From assembly GCA_035541995.1 (NCBI GenBank), contig DATKMG010000769.1, forward strand, positions 1-20,913: 20,913 nucleotides of DNA, in the 5' to 3' direction. Numbering within the stretch: position 1 is the stretch's first letter; the number at the start of each line of letters is the position of its first letter. Positions 8,041-15,896 of the stretch are shown here, one piece after another. The translations under genes and the position numbers were made by a program. The notes beneath the pieces were generated by a model, which was not told the DNA's origin, searched no databases, and worked only from the letters and a program-made list of their open reading frames with translations. Source of the stretch: DATKMG01 sp035541995. GTDB taxonomy: Bacteria; Acidobacteriota; Terriglobia; Versatilivoradales; Versatilivoraceae.

Positions 8041-9765
8041 ATGGTTCTTGCCAAAACTCGAAGGATCCCGGCTGGATTAATCGTTGTCTCCATTCTACTT
8101 TTGGTCCAAGGAAACATGGATCCGGGGTATTTCGCTCAAACTCCCGGTGTCGCCAAGCCCATCATGGTCAATATTGCCAGCCGGGCCGGGGTCACTTTCA
8201 AGCAGATTAATTATGCGACACCGATGAAGTACCCGTTTGAAACACTGGGTGGCGCAGTTGCGGCCTTTGACTTCAATAATGACGGGGCTATTGACCTGCT
8301 CTTTCTCAACGGTTCCCCCTCTCCCCAGCATCTCAAGACCGATCCGGAATCGTTCAATCGGCTATACCGCAACAACGGTGACGGGACCTTCACGGATGTC
8401 ACTGAGAGTTCCGGGTTGAGCGGTCGAGGCATGCGAGGCTATCCCCAAGGTGTGGCAATTGGTGACTACGACAACGACGGGTTCGCTGACGTCCTGATTA
8501 CCCAGTATGGCGATAACATTCTTTACCACAACAATGGTAACGGAACCTTTACCGATGTGACGACCAAGGCAGGGGTGAGTATGAACCGCAATCCCTTCAA
8601 GGCCAGTGCCTGCTGGGTTGACATTGACAACGACGGCTACCTGGATCTGTTTGTCACCGGCTACTTCCAGTGGACCTTCCAGGATAACTCCAACGACTAT
8701 TGCGGAGAGCGCAAGCCGGGCTATCGGACTTACTGCACACCCGACGTCTTCAAGCCCTTGCCCAACGCACTCTTCAGGAACAACGGCGATGGTACGTTCA
8801 CTGATATTTCTCAAAAGTCGGGTATCGACAAACACCCGGGGAAGGGGATGGGGGTTACTATTGCGGATTACAATGGCGACGGGAAAATGGACATCTTTGT
8901 GACCAACGACAAGATGCCAAATTTCCTCTACCGCAATGAAGGCGGGGGCGTTTTTAAGGAAGTCGCCATGGAGGCGGGTGTCTTTGCCAATGAAAGCGGA
9001 TCTATGGTTTCAGGCATGGGATGCGACTTTAAAGACTACAACAACGACGGGTGGCCGGACGTATTCTACGCCGATCTAATCAAAGAGTCGTTCACGCTTT
9101 TCTCCAATGGCGGAAAGGGTTTTTTTTCGGATATGACGTTTCCCTCAGGGGTTGGGATTCTTTCAGCAGCCCACAGCGCCTGGAGCAACAAGTTCATGGA
9201 TTTCGATAAGGACGGCTGGAAAGACATTTTTATTGCAGGATCACACGTGGTCGATAACGTGGAGCTTTATAATTCCGCCGCACATTACAAGGAGCCTTGC
9301 TTTATCTACAGGAACCTCGGAACCGGGAAATTCGAGGATATCAGCAAGGACCTCGGTTCGGACTTCCAGGTGGTGGGCGGCAACCGGGGAGTGGCTGTGG
9401 CCGATTTTGACAACGATGGGGATCTGGAAGTAGCCGTGAACCGACTGAACGATACCCCGCTCTTATTTAAGAAGAAGGGTGGTGATCCCAACCACTGGTT
9501 GATCCTGAACCTTCAGGGAACCCGAAGTAACCGGGACGGGATCGGGGCCAAGATCAAGCTGACGCTGCCATCAGGAAGGAAACTGTATGATCATGTGACC
9601 ACTGCAAACGGCATCTATTCGGCCAGTGACAAACGAGTTCACTTTGGCTTGGGAAAAGAGACCAAGGCAAGTCTAATCGAAATTGAATGGCCCAGCGGGA
9701 TCAGGCAGACTCTTGAAAACGTCCCAGCCGATCAGATCCTGCCTATAAAAGAAAACGGATCCTGA
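8041..9765 (+). CDS. CRTAC1-family secreted FG-GAP/VCBS propeller protein with ASPIC/UnbV domain (second paralogue)
   Basis: The protein is about 574 aa from the ATG at 8041; a GTG six codons upstream (8023) is also open. GGAG lies only 3 nt before the ATG, so the true start is unsure. The N-terminus is a signal peptide (RRIPAGLIVVSILLLVQG). Repeated FG-GAP motifs follow: DFNNDGAIDLLFL, DYDNDGFADVLI, DIDNDGYLDLFV, DYNGDGKMDIFV, DYNNDGWPDVFY, DFDKDGWKDIFI and DFDNDGDLEVAV. Each is followed by LYRNNGDGTFTDVT-like strands. The last ~90 residues match ASPIC/UnbV (NRDGIGAKIKLTL, SDKRVHFGLG, IEIEWPSGIRQTL). It is clearly paralogous to the gene at 5494, with the same order of motifs and cysteine pair (CGERK...YC). 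It is probably extracytoplasmic and calcium-binding, with unknown function. malQ follows on the same strand after about 100 bp. Confidence 0.87.
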   Translation: MVLAKTRRIPAGLIVVSILLLVQGNMDPGYFAQTPGVAKPIMVNIASRAGVTFKQINYATPMKYPFETLGGAVAAFDFNNDGAIDLLFLNGSPSPQHLKTDPESFNRLYRNNGDGTFTDVTESSGLSGRGMRGYPQGVAIGDYDNDGFADVLITQYGDNILYHNNGNGTFTDVTTKAGVSMNRNPFKASACWVDIDNDGYLDLFVTGYFQWTFQDNSNDYCGERKPGYRTYCTPDVFKPLPNALFRNNGDGTFTDISQKSGIDKHPGKGMGVTIADYNGDGKMDIFVTNDKMPNFLYRNEGGGVFKEVAMEAGVFANESGSMVSGMGCDFKDYNNDGWPDVFYADLIKESFTLFSNGGKGFFSDMTFPSGVGILSAAHSAWSNKFMDFDKDGWKDIFIAGSHVVDNVELYNSAAHYKEPCFIYRNLGTGKFEDISKDLGSDFQVVGGNRGVAVADFDNDGDLEVAVNRLNDTPLLFKKKGGDPNHWLILNLQGTRSNRDGIGAKIKLTLPSGRKLYDHVTTANGIYSASDKRVHFGLGKETKASLIEIEWPSGIRQTLENVPADQILPIKENGS

Positions 9766-9796
9766 CCGGCTACAAGGTGCGGGGCAAGGGACCTGG

Positions 9797-9823
9797 CTCG
9801 CGTCGCCAAGATGCAAAGGCGCC
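9797..9823 (+). repeat. Isolated copy of the CGCCAAGACGCAAAG-type repeat
   Basis: CTCGCGTCGCCAAGATGCAA and the following GGCGCC resemble the repeats that frame the GxxExxY gene at 11650-12036. It lies between a CRTAC1 gene and malQ and may be a solo end or a decayed cassette remnant. Confidence 0.5.
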
Positions 9824-9857
9824 CTGGAGTCTTCTGACGCCGCAAGAGGATCAATGT

Positions 9858-9864
9858 GAGGGGG
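9858..9864 (+). promoter_or_regulatory. malQ: Ribosome binding site that sets the malQ start
   Basis: GAGGGGG lies 5 nt before the GTG at 9870. It favours this GTG over an open upstream start at 9777, whose extra 31 codons run through repeat-like DNA and match nothing in MalQ. Confidence 0.7.
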
Positions 9865-9869
9865 ACATC

Positions 9870-11408
9870 GTGAGATTTCCAAGATCGAGTGGGATCCTGT
9901 TGCATCCAACTTCTTTGCCGTCTAGCTTTGGCGTTGGTGACCTGGGGCCGGAGGCATTTGCCTTTGCCGACTTCCTTTTCGCCTCAGGCCAGCAGGTCTG
10001 GCAGGTCTTACCCCTCGGCCCCACCGGGTACGGGGATTCTCCCTACCAGTGCTTCTCGGCCTTTGCGGGTAATCCGTTGCTGATCAGTTACGACCTGCTG
10101 GTAGAACAAGGATATCTTCATTCGGATGATCTAATGCCCGTTCCTGACTTTCCGCGGGAGAAAGTGGATTTCGGAGGGGTGATCCATTACAAGCTTCCCA
10201 TTCTCCGGAAGGCCTGGAAGCGGTTTTCTGCCGTGGCTACTCATACCGAAATGGCCGAAATGGATGAATTTTGCCGGCTACACCGGAGCTGGCTAGAAGA
10301 TTATGCGCTTTTCATAGCGGTAAAATCAGCGCTTCGTGGAGTTGTTTGGACCGACTGGGAGCCTGGAATTGCCTTGAGAAATCCGGATGCCTTGAACCAA
10401 TGGCGGGAGCGCCTGGCAGAGGAAATCGCAATTCTAAAGTTTTCCCAGTTTCTTTTTTTCCGACAATGGCGAGCTTTGCGGCGTTATTGCCGGGACAGAA
10501 ATATCCGGATTATGGGTGATCTTCCGATATACGTAGCTCACGACAGCGCCGATGTCTGGGCCCATCCCGAACTCTTCCAGTTGGATGAAAAAGGCCGGCC
10601 CACAGTGGTGGCCGGAGTTCCGCCGGATTATTTCAGCGCCAGCGGTCAGCTCTGGGGGAATCCAATCTATCGATGGGAGTGGATGAAGGAGACCGGGTAT
10701 GAGTGGTGGATCCGTCGGGTCCAAGCGGTCCTGGAAATGATGGACATGGTTCGCCTGGATCATTTTCGCGGTTTTGAGTCCTACTGGGAAGTTCCGGCCA
10801 ATGAGCCCACCGCAATCCATGGACAATGGAAAAAGGGGCCGGGCCCTGCCATTTTTGAAGCGCTGCAGGCCGCCATGGGTGAACTCCCCCTCATAGCTGA
10901 GAATCTTGGGGTCATCACTCCGGAAGTAGAGGCGGTTCGCCATCAATTCTCTTTGCCAGGCATGGCCGTGCTGCAGTTTGCCTTCGGGACAGATCCCCAG
11001 GCCCCTACTTTCCAGCCGCACAATTTTCCGCGGGAGTTGGTGGCTTACACCGGGACTCATGATAATGACACGACCGTAGGCTGGTGGACAATGCAGGGTG
11101 CCGGAGACAGCACCCGCTCCGAGGAGGATGTAAAAAGGGAACGTGCGTTTGCTCGCAAGTACCTTTCCACTGAGGGGAATGAAATGAATTGGGTTTTCAT
11201 TCGCACCTTGATGGCCTCGGTAGCTGATACGGTATTAATTCCCATTCAGGATGTCCTGGGAGAGGGAACGGGTGCCCGCATGAATTTACCCGGGCGTCCT
11301 TCCGGCAATTGGCAATGGCGCTTCCGCAAAGAACAGCTCTTGCCGGAATACGTCTGGCGGTTAAAGGAATTTGCAGAGCTTTACGATCGGCTTCGCCTCC
11401 CGAAGTAG
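9870..11408 (+). CDS. malQ: 4-alpha-glucanotransferase (amylomaltase, GH77)
   Basis: MalQ moves alpha-1,4-glucan segments between maltodextrins in the cytoplasm, in maltose and glycogen metabolism. The protein is 512 aa from the GTG start, close to the ~500 aa of the Thermus-type enzyme. It opens with RSSGILLHPTSLPSSFGVGDLG, a standard MalQ start. Active-site blocks are intact: GDLPIYVAHDSADVW (216-230), VPPDYFSASGQLWGNP (250-265), the nucleophile Asp297 in RLDHFRG, the acid/base Glu344 in AENLG and the transition-state Asp398 in GTHDND. Asp297 and Glu344 are 47 apart, as in the Thermus enzyme. ARMNLPGRPSGNWQWR near the end is also typical. No signal peptide is seen. No other maltose or glycogen gene is intact nearby, but a possible glycosidase remnant follows directly in frame after the TAG. 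Confidence 0.96.
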   Translation: MRFPRSSGILLHPTSLPSSFGVGDLGPEAFAFADFLFASGQQVWQVLPLGPTGYGDSPYQCFSAFAGNPLLISYDLLVEQGYLHSDDLMPVPDFPREKVDFGGVIHYKLPILRKAWKRFSAVATHTEMAEMDEFCRLHRSWLEDYALFIAVKSALRGVVWTDWEPGIALRNPDALNQWRERLAEEIAILKFSQFLFFRQWRALRRYCRDRNIRIMGDLPIYVAHDSADVWAHPELFQLDEKGRPTVVAGVPPDYFSASGQLWGNPIYRWEWMKETGYEWWIRRVQAVLEMMDMVRLDHFRGFESYWEVPANEPTAIHGQWKKGPGPAIFEALQAAMGELPLIAENLGVITPEVEAVRHQFSLPGMAVLQFAFGTDPQAPTFQPHNFPRELVAYTGTHDNDTTVGWWTMQGAGDSTRSEEDVKRERAFARKYLSTEGNEMNWVFIRTLMASVADTVLIPIQDVLGEGTGARMNLPGRPSGNWQWRFRKEQLLPEYVWRLKEFAELYDRLRLPK

Positions 11409-11540
11409 GGCAAATTCTCACTACCTGTCCCATCCGGAGATTCATATGGCTTCGTCACGCTTGCCCTGGTGGAAAATGGAAAAATCCAGATTACACTTCC
11501 CGCCCGTGCTGGAGCGGTATTGACCGTGAAGGGTGATTAG
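11409..11540 (+). pseudogene. Possible remnant of a glycosidase C-terminus, in frame after the malQ stop
   Basis: Reading on past the malQ TAG in the same frame gives 43 residues and then a TAG, ending VENGKIQITLPARAGAVLTV then KGD. The 'ITLPARAGAVL' pattern is like the last beta strand of GH13 alpha-amylase-type C-terminal domains. There is no start codon with a ribosome site for it. The simplest reading is the decayed tail of a deleted glucan-active gene; a former in-frame extension of malQ is possible but less likely. The assignment rests on a short match. Confidence 0.4.
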
Positions 11541-11563
11541 CGTCCTTTGGAAGGGAATCGGAC

Positions 11564-11649
11564 TCGCGCCAGAACGCAAACGTGCCAAAACCCAAATCCT
11601 TGCGCCAAGACGCCACAAATATTCGCGCGAAGACGCAAAGACGCCAAGA
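11564..11649 (+). repeat. Tandem degenerate repeats at the 3' border of the GxxExxY gene
   Basis: Three degenerate copies of a (T)CGCGCCAAGACGCAAAGACGCCAAG-like unit begin at about 11564, 11601 and 11623. The last and best (11624-11649) is the inverse of the repeat on the other side of the gene (12045-12071). It touches the stop codon of the gene at 11650. Confidence 0.7.
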
Positions 11650-12036
11650 TCAGTCCTCTTCCAGGCCATTCACAGCTCGTGTGATTCCGTCCTTCATGAG
11701 GGCTTCTCCGAAGTTTAGCAGAAATCCCAGCTTGCATCCGGTCAATCTTAAGTAAGTTTGAATTTGCTTCTTGTGTGCTGGCGACGCATGTTCTACAGAT
11801 TTGATTTCGATGACGACTTTCTGTTCAACGATGATATCGGCTCTGAAGCCCTCATCAAATGTCAGGCCATCATACTGAATTGAGATGGGAATTTGCCGCT
11901 CATCATGAAGGCCACGCTTCTTGAGTTCGTGGGCCAATGCCACTTCATAAACCGTTTCCAATAAGCCGGGGCCCAGTCCCCGATGCACGGCTATAGCGGC
12001 ATCGACAATAATTTTCCCGATCTCGTTCTCTTTCAT
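11650..12036 (-). CDS. GxxExxY family protein
   Basis: The 128-aa protein is named for its motif, seen here at G24-LL-E27-TV-Y30 (GPGLLETVYE). It also has D67 in RADIIV and E77-I-K79 in VIEIKS, an arrangement like the PD-(D/E)XK nuclease core. LRLTGCKLGFLLNFGEALMKDGITR closes the protein as in relatives. Its biochemical function is not established. I chose the ATG at 12036: it starts at the conserved domain, and the longer open frame to 12114 would translate the border repeat and overlap the neighbour's stop. The upstream GAAGAAG is a weak ribosome site. The gene is framed on both sides by inverted CGCCAAGACGCAAAG-type repeats, a common setting for this family that suggests a mobile cassette. 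Confidence 0.88.
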   Translation of the reverse strand: MKENEIGKIIVDAAIAVHRGLGPGLLETVYEVALAHELKKRGLHDERQIPISIQYDGLTFDEGFRADIIVEQKVVIEIKSVEHASPAHKKQIQTYLRLTGCKLGFLLNFGEALMKDGITRAVNGLEED

Positions 12037-12044
12037 CTTCTTCG

Positions 12045-12071
12045 GCCTTTGCGACTTTGCGTCTTGGCGCG
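12045..12071 (-). repeat. Border repeat upstream of the GxxExxY gene (inverse of 11624-11649)
   Basis: On the minus strand it reads CGCGCCAAGACGCAAAGTCG then CAAAGGC. It pairs as an inverted repeat with CGCGCGAAGACGCAAAGACG at 11624 on the plus strand. It ends 9 bp from the stop of the 1175-aa gene. Confidence 0.75.
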
Positions 12072-12080
12072 AGCATTGCC

Positions 12081-15000
12081 TTATCGGCGCAGGAAACTCG
12101 GGCGCGTATTCCATTCCAGCAGATACTCCCAGTAAGCTGCGTCCGTAAGTTCCCGGACCCGATCGTTCGGGTAATTGTCCACCCCTTGGAATGGCAGCGG
12201 GTCCACGGTTTGGGACTTTGCAGAATAAATCTCATACCCTTTTTCAAAGCCGTTGCTGTAGAGAAAGAAAGTGCGTCTCCAACCCGAGGGAAGTGGTGGG
12301 AGTTGGTGGCCATCAAAGGAGAGCGCCACCTCCTCGCCGTGTTCCATCACTACAAATTGATCGTCGGCCCGGTTCAATAGAGGCCGAACGTCCCCGTACC
12401 TGGTCAGCATCCCTTCGTGAGTTCCCCACTCGGAATTGGGATCGATGTGGGTATAGTCGAAAACCTCGGGCATTCTCCCATCCGGCAAAACTCGCGTCGG
12501 ATATCCCAACCAGTGCAGGTCAGCGGCAACAAGGCTGGACTCGCTGCATCGCATGAGAGAATCCCATGACCCATTCAAGTTCATTACTTGGGATGAGAAT
12601 GCATCCGATTCCCCCTTTGAAGGGGGCGAGGGGGTTGTCTCTGTTTCGATCTGACCGGTTCTCTCGATCAGGGGACAACCCCCTGGCAGCCCAAGCTTCC
12701 GTCCCCCTTTGCCAAGGGGGAATTTGCTGAGAGGATCCGGCCAACCGGAATTTGAAATCTCATGAGACTCAACTCGGTCCGCGACGAGGATCTGATCATA
12801 ATACAGCGTCCGATTGCTACGGATCCGGACCACGTGCTCTCCTTGACCCAGGACAGGAGAAAGATCGATCAGGATCGTTCTGGGCAGGCCAGGGGAGACT
12901 CCCATATCCTCAATTCCGGTTCGCCACTTTCCGTCGACACTCTGGATCTCCAAAATGGGCCCCCATAAGTGTCGATTGGCCTGGCTTGCAGCCACGATGG
13001 ACGCCGAAGAGTTCCAGTAGCTCCAGGAGTTCAGCAACAAAACCGATTTCTCGAATTGGATACTCCCTAAGTCCAACATCAAGGACCATTCTTCGGCAAA
13101 TCCCTTGAAAGGCAATGGGGTGAAATGGTCAAAATAGTGACGATCAACCTTCTCCAAGACTCTCGTCACGTCGTGACCATGTTGGTCGGTGGCCCTGGCA
13201 ATTGGGCGTGGTCTCGTCACGGCTACTAACTGGATGGGGAACCGGCTCTTCGCCTCGTTCACCATTCGCTCGTTGGCGTAAACTCCTATGTTGGCCGGGT
13301 GGTCTACGGCTAAGAGCCGCACACTGTCAAGATAGGTCACCTCTTCAAGCGGATTGGCCCATCGGAAATCGTAGTTTCCAATACTCGAGGGTTTCAGTTG
13401 CTCAGAGGTCACCCGCAACCATTCATCCGGGTCCGGTTGAGAAAACCGGCCAGGGGCTACCAACTCGCCCAGGATTCCGGCACTGATGGTATCGGCAATG
13501 AATCCAAATCGCCGACCGTCCCAGGCAAAAACAGTCGGGCAGGAATTTACATCCAGTAACGGCTCCTCCAGCTTTACGGTCTGATTGACGGGAATATCCC
13601 GCAGCGTCTTACGCACGCCTGATGGAAACACGGCACGGACGAAATCCATGCGCTTCTGATCTCCCAGATCGAAATACACTTGGGCTTCATCGCATCCTCC
13701 TGCCCCATTGCCTGCGTGAAGTTCCTTGATCTCCCATTTGCCAACCGATCGGACTTCCACTTTCGTTCCGACCCCGAGCTTATTGCTTTTCATCTTGCCG
13801 GGAACGGCGTATCCCTCGAGTTTCACGCGAAGCCAGTTCAGAGGTTTCGTATCGTTCCGATTTAGCACAGCCGATGAACCGCTGACTAGCTTCAGTTCGT
13901 CGACGGCCCCATCTCCATTGAAGTCCCCATAGGCTAGTGAGACCCCTAAGGGGGGGACCGATGGGAGCTTGGCCGTTGACTGATTTGACAGGGCAAAGGT
14001 CCCATCGCTGGAGTTCAAGTAGATCGTGGGTTTACCAACCGTATCAAAAAGGACAAAATCAATGGCACGATCCAGGTTGACGTCTGAGAACCATACACTG
14101 CGAGTCTGATGCGTACCTGCGTCCACTTTGGCTTGGCCGGAAATATCGGTAAACGTTCCGTCCGAATTGTTTCGGAAAAGAAAATTGGGTTGGCCAACCA
14201 GATCCGTGGGGAAACGGATGTCATTCTTAGCCGGCAGATTAGCCAGATCGGCAAAGTTGCCGACATAGATATCCAAGTCTCCATCATGGTCGATGTCGGC
14301 CATTGCGGAAGTCAGACACCAGGTCGTAGGTTGGACCGATTTTAGAATGCCAGTGACAGGCGTTACGTCTTCAAAGTGTCCTTTGGTATTGTGATAGAGG
14401 CGAACCAGGCCAAACCCAGTTACCAGAAGGTCGGACCAACCATCGTTGTCATAGTCTCCCCAGGTACAATTGGCAGCTGTGGGCGGCAAATCCGACAGCC
14501 CGACTTTGTCCGAAACATCTACAAATCTTCCGTCAGCCTGCTGTTCCATGAGAGCGTGCTTTCCTTGGGGGGCCACAAGAAAGAGGTCCAACCTGCCGTC
14601 ATTGTTGTAATCGCAGAAGGCAACACTCCCCGATACCGCAGCAATCAACTTCTCACGGTTCTCTTCATTGGCATACCAGGTCCTGGGCATCGATTCGCCA
14701 CGAAGGATCCTCTGTAATTCAGGATCGTAGATTTGACCGGGATGCAGGAAGTCAATTCCCAGTTGATGGGCGACATCTGTGTACTTGGGCGTTGCCTGGG
14801 ATGCTGGAGCCAGGGGCAACGATTCGGCGATGGCCTCGGCGTACTTTCCTTGGCGCAGGTACTCCAGGCTGCTCTTGGGAGGAGGGGCCACCTTCACGCT
14901 GGACTGCTCCAATTTCTGAAAGCTGGCCAGCTCCATCTGCGCTTCATCCGCTTTGCCGGCACGGTTGAGAGCCATAAACAAGTTGTACCGAAATAGTCGC

Positions 15001-15608
15001 TGGTAGGGTTCCAACTCAGCCGCTTTGCGCAAGGGAGGAATCGCCTCAGCATAGTGCTGTTCCTTGTTGTAGCAATTTCCCACGTGGTACCAGGTCTTGG
15101 AATCATAGGGATCCAGCTTGGAGACTTTCAAAAAGTAGCCTCTCGCTTCCGCATAATTCCCAAAAGTCTCCAGGAGCAGGCCAATCATGTAGTGGATATA
15201 AGGATTATCAGGGGCATCTTTGAGGGCATCTTCGAGGATGGGCAATCCCTTCTCGCGTTGCCCCGCGTAATAGCAACCCATTCCCAAATTGATCTTACCG
15301 GTCAAATAGTGTGGCGCGATCTGGAGTGCCGTTTGGAATTCCTTGATAGCCTCATTGAAATATTCTGGATCTTTGGGTCCGGAATCCATGAGGCCTACGC
15401 CAAGATTGTTATGGCGAATGGCCTCCGGGGGTAAAGGGAGGTCTTGTTTTGCCAGCGTAGTTGCAATCCATGAAGTATGGGTCGAGAAAAAGCCCAAGAG
15501 CAAGAGCCCCAGACCAACGAAAGTCCAGGGAGTCATCAGAAGAGAACTGAGTTGACTTGAGGTCTTTAACCTTTCCAGATTCTTAGTTCTGCCTGAAGCC
15601 AGTGCCAT
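12081..15608 (-). CDS. TPR / FG-GAP / ASPIC-UnbV fusion protein, membrane-anchored or exported (1175 aa)
   Basis: The start ATG has AGAGGA about 8 nt upstream. One hydrophobic helix at about 27-45 (TPWTFVGLGLLLLGFF) is an anchor or uncleaved signal. Residues about 62-235 hold four or five TPRs (NLGVGLMDSG, AIKEFQTALQIAPHYL, AEAIPPLRKAAELEPY). About 320-580 are FG-GAP repeats (DYNNDGRLDLFL, DYDNDGWSDLLV, DIDHDGDLDIYV, DFNGDGAVDELK). About 590-685 resemble ASPIC/UnbV (KLGVGTKVEVRS, DFVRAVFPSGVRKTL). Residues 685-1175 form a C-terminal region that I cannot name, starting CPTVFAWDGRRFGFIADT. It probably lies outside the cytoplasm, with TPRs and propeller both extracytoplasmic. Residues about 962-1001 are the translation of nested-palindrome repeat B, which keeps the frame open. 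It could be cotranscribed with the operon upstream or have its own promoter in 15609-15717. Confidence 0.85.
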   Translation of the reverse strand: MALASGRTKNLERLKTSSQLSSLLMTPWTFVGLGLLLLGFFSTHTSWIATTLAKQDLPLPPEAIRHNNLGVGLMDSGPKDPEYFNEAIKEFQTALQIAPHYLTGKINLGMGCYYAGQREKGLPILEDALKDAPDNPYIHYMIGLLLETFGNYAEARGYFLKVSKLDPYDSKTWYHVGNCYNKEQHYAEAIPPLRKAAELEPYQRLFRYNLFMALNRAGKADEAQMELASFQKLEQSSVKVAPPPKSSLEYLRQGKYAEAIAESLPLAPASQATPKYTDVAHQLGIDFLHPGQIYDPELQRILRGESMPRTWYANEENREKLIAAVSGSVAFCDYNNDGRLDLFLVAPQGKHALMEQQADGRFVDVSDKVGLSDLPPTAANCTWGDYDNDGWSDLLVTGFGLVRLYHNTKGHFEDVTPVTGILKSVQPTTWCLTSAMADIDHDGDLDIYVGNFADLANLPAKNDIRFPTDLVGQPNFLFRNNSDGTFTDISGQAKVDAGTHQTRSVWFSDVNLDRAIDFVLFDTVGKPTIYLNSSDGTFALSNQSTAKLPSVPPLGVSLAYGDFNGDGAVDELKLVSGSSAVLNRNDTKPLNWLRVKLEGYAVPGKMKSNKLGVGTKVEVRSVGKWEIKELHAGNGAGGCDEAQVYFDLGDQKRMDFVRAVFPSGVRKTLRDIPVNQTVKLEEPLLDVNSCPTVFAWDGRRFGFIADTISAGILGELVAPGRFSQPDPDEWLRVTSEQLKPSSIGNYDFRWANPLEEVTYLDSVRLLAVDHPANIGVYANERMVNEAKSRFPIQLVAVTRPRPIARATDQHGHDVTRVLEKVDRHYFDHFTPLPFKGFAEEWSLMLDLGSIQFEKSVLLLNSWSYWNSSASIVAASQANRHLWGPILEIQSVDGKWRTGIEDMGVSPGLPRTILIDLSPVLGQGEHVVRIRSNRTLYYDQILVADRVESHEISNSGWPDPLSKFPLGKGGRKLGLPGGCPLIERTGQIETETTPSPPSKGESDAFSSQVMNLNGSWDSLMRCSESSLVAADLHWLGYPTRVLPDGRMPEVFDYTHIDPNSEWGTHEGMLTRYGDVRPLLNRADDQFVVMEHGEEVALSFDGHQLPPLPSGWRRTFFLYSNGFEKGYEIYSAKSQTVDPLPFQGVDNYPNDRVRELTDAAYWEYLLEWNTRPSFLRR
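12607..12724 (+). repeat. Nested-palindrome repeat family, copy B, inside the 1175-aa coding sequence
   Basis: The end palindrome ATTCCCCCTTTGAAGGGGG and the core TTGTCTCTGTTTCGATCTGA match copy A in the same orientation. On the opposite strand the core is almost identical to copy C. The minus-strand gene reads through it as KFPLGKGGRKLGLPGGCPLI and onward to PPSKGES without a stop. Confidence 0.9.
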
Positions 15609-15717
15609 TTTCAGGTTCCTCTGAGTGTCCCGCTATTTTTCCCAAGCTAGAACCCGTAAGTTTATAGGGATTTTCGCCGCGAGTCTACAGACATCCTTCT
15701 GTGAAAATCCAATTTTT

Positions 15718-15811
15718 GTAGCCACGACAAACCGCTTTCGGTTTGTCGTGGGCTTATGACCACATATGAAAAGCCCACGATGAATTCATAGTACGAAGTC
15801 ATCGTGGCTAC
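15718..15811. repeat. Cloverleaf-like palindromic repeat, 94 bp
   Basis: The outer arms are GTAGCCACGA (15718-15727) and TCGTGGCTAC (15802-15811). Inside are a perfect 13-bp stem (CCACGACAAACCG-cttt-CGGTTTGTCGTGG, 15722-15751), a 10-bp pair TCGTGGGCTT/AAGCCCACGA (15745-15754 with 15771-15780) and a 9-bp pair CCACGATGA/TCATCGTGG. The arms compete, so several folds are possible. No T-run follows on the minus strand, so it does not look like an intrinsic terminator for the operon. It is probably a small mobile palindrome. Confidence 0.75.
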
Positions 15812-15896
15812 CCCTGCCATTTTCATTCGCGGTGGTGATCTTCAACAAGTCAGGGGGGAGTAGTCGGAAGAAGTGGGTCTCGGCAGTAACGGTGCA

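Noticed and set aside
8362..8835. 157-codon antisense frame over the second CRTAC1 gene, with repeated VVVV segments
   Set aside because: The repeats are the complement of the GAC/AAC-rich FG-GAP codons, so the pattern is an artefact of the sense repeats.
9777..9869. Upstream start for malQ adding 31 residues
   Set aside because: The extension is repeat-like DNA with no MalQ similarity, and the GTG at 9870 has a good ribosome site.
10434..11060. 208-codon antisense frame opposite malQ
   Set aside because: It lies wholly over MalQ active-site blocks on the other strand and has no recognisable features.
12037..12114. Longer N-terminus for the GxxExxY gene (start at 12114)
   Set aside because: The extra residues (QDAKSQRPKK) are the translated border repeat and overlap the neighbour's stop; the domain begins at the ATG 12036.
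15722..15751. Intrinsic terminator at the end of the DAHP-synthase operon
   Set aside because: The stem is strong, but the minus strand has ACAAAAATTGG after it rather than a T-run, and the hairpin is part of a larger palindromic repeat.
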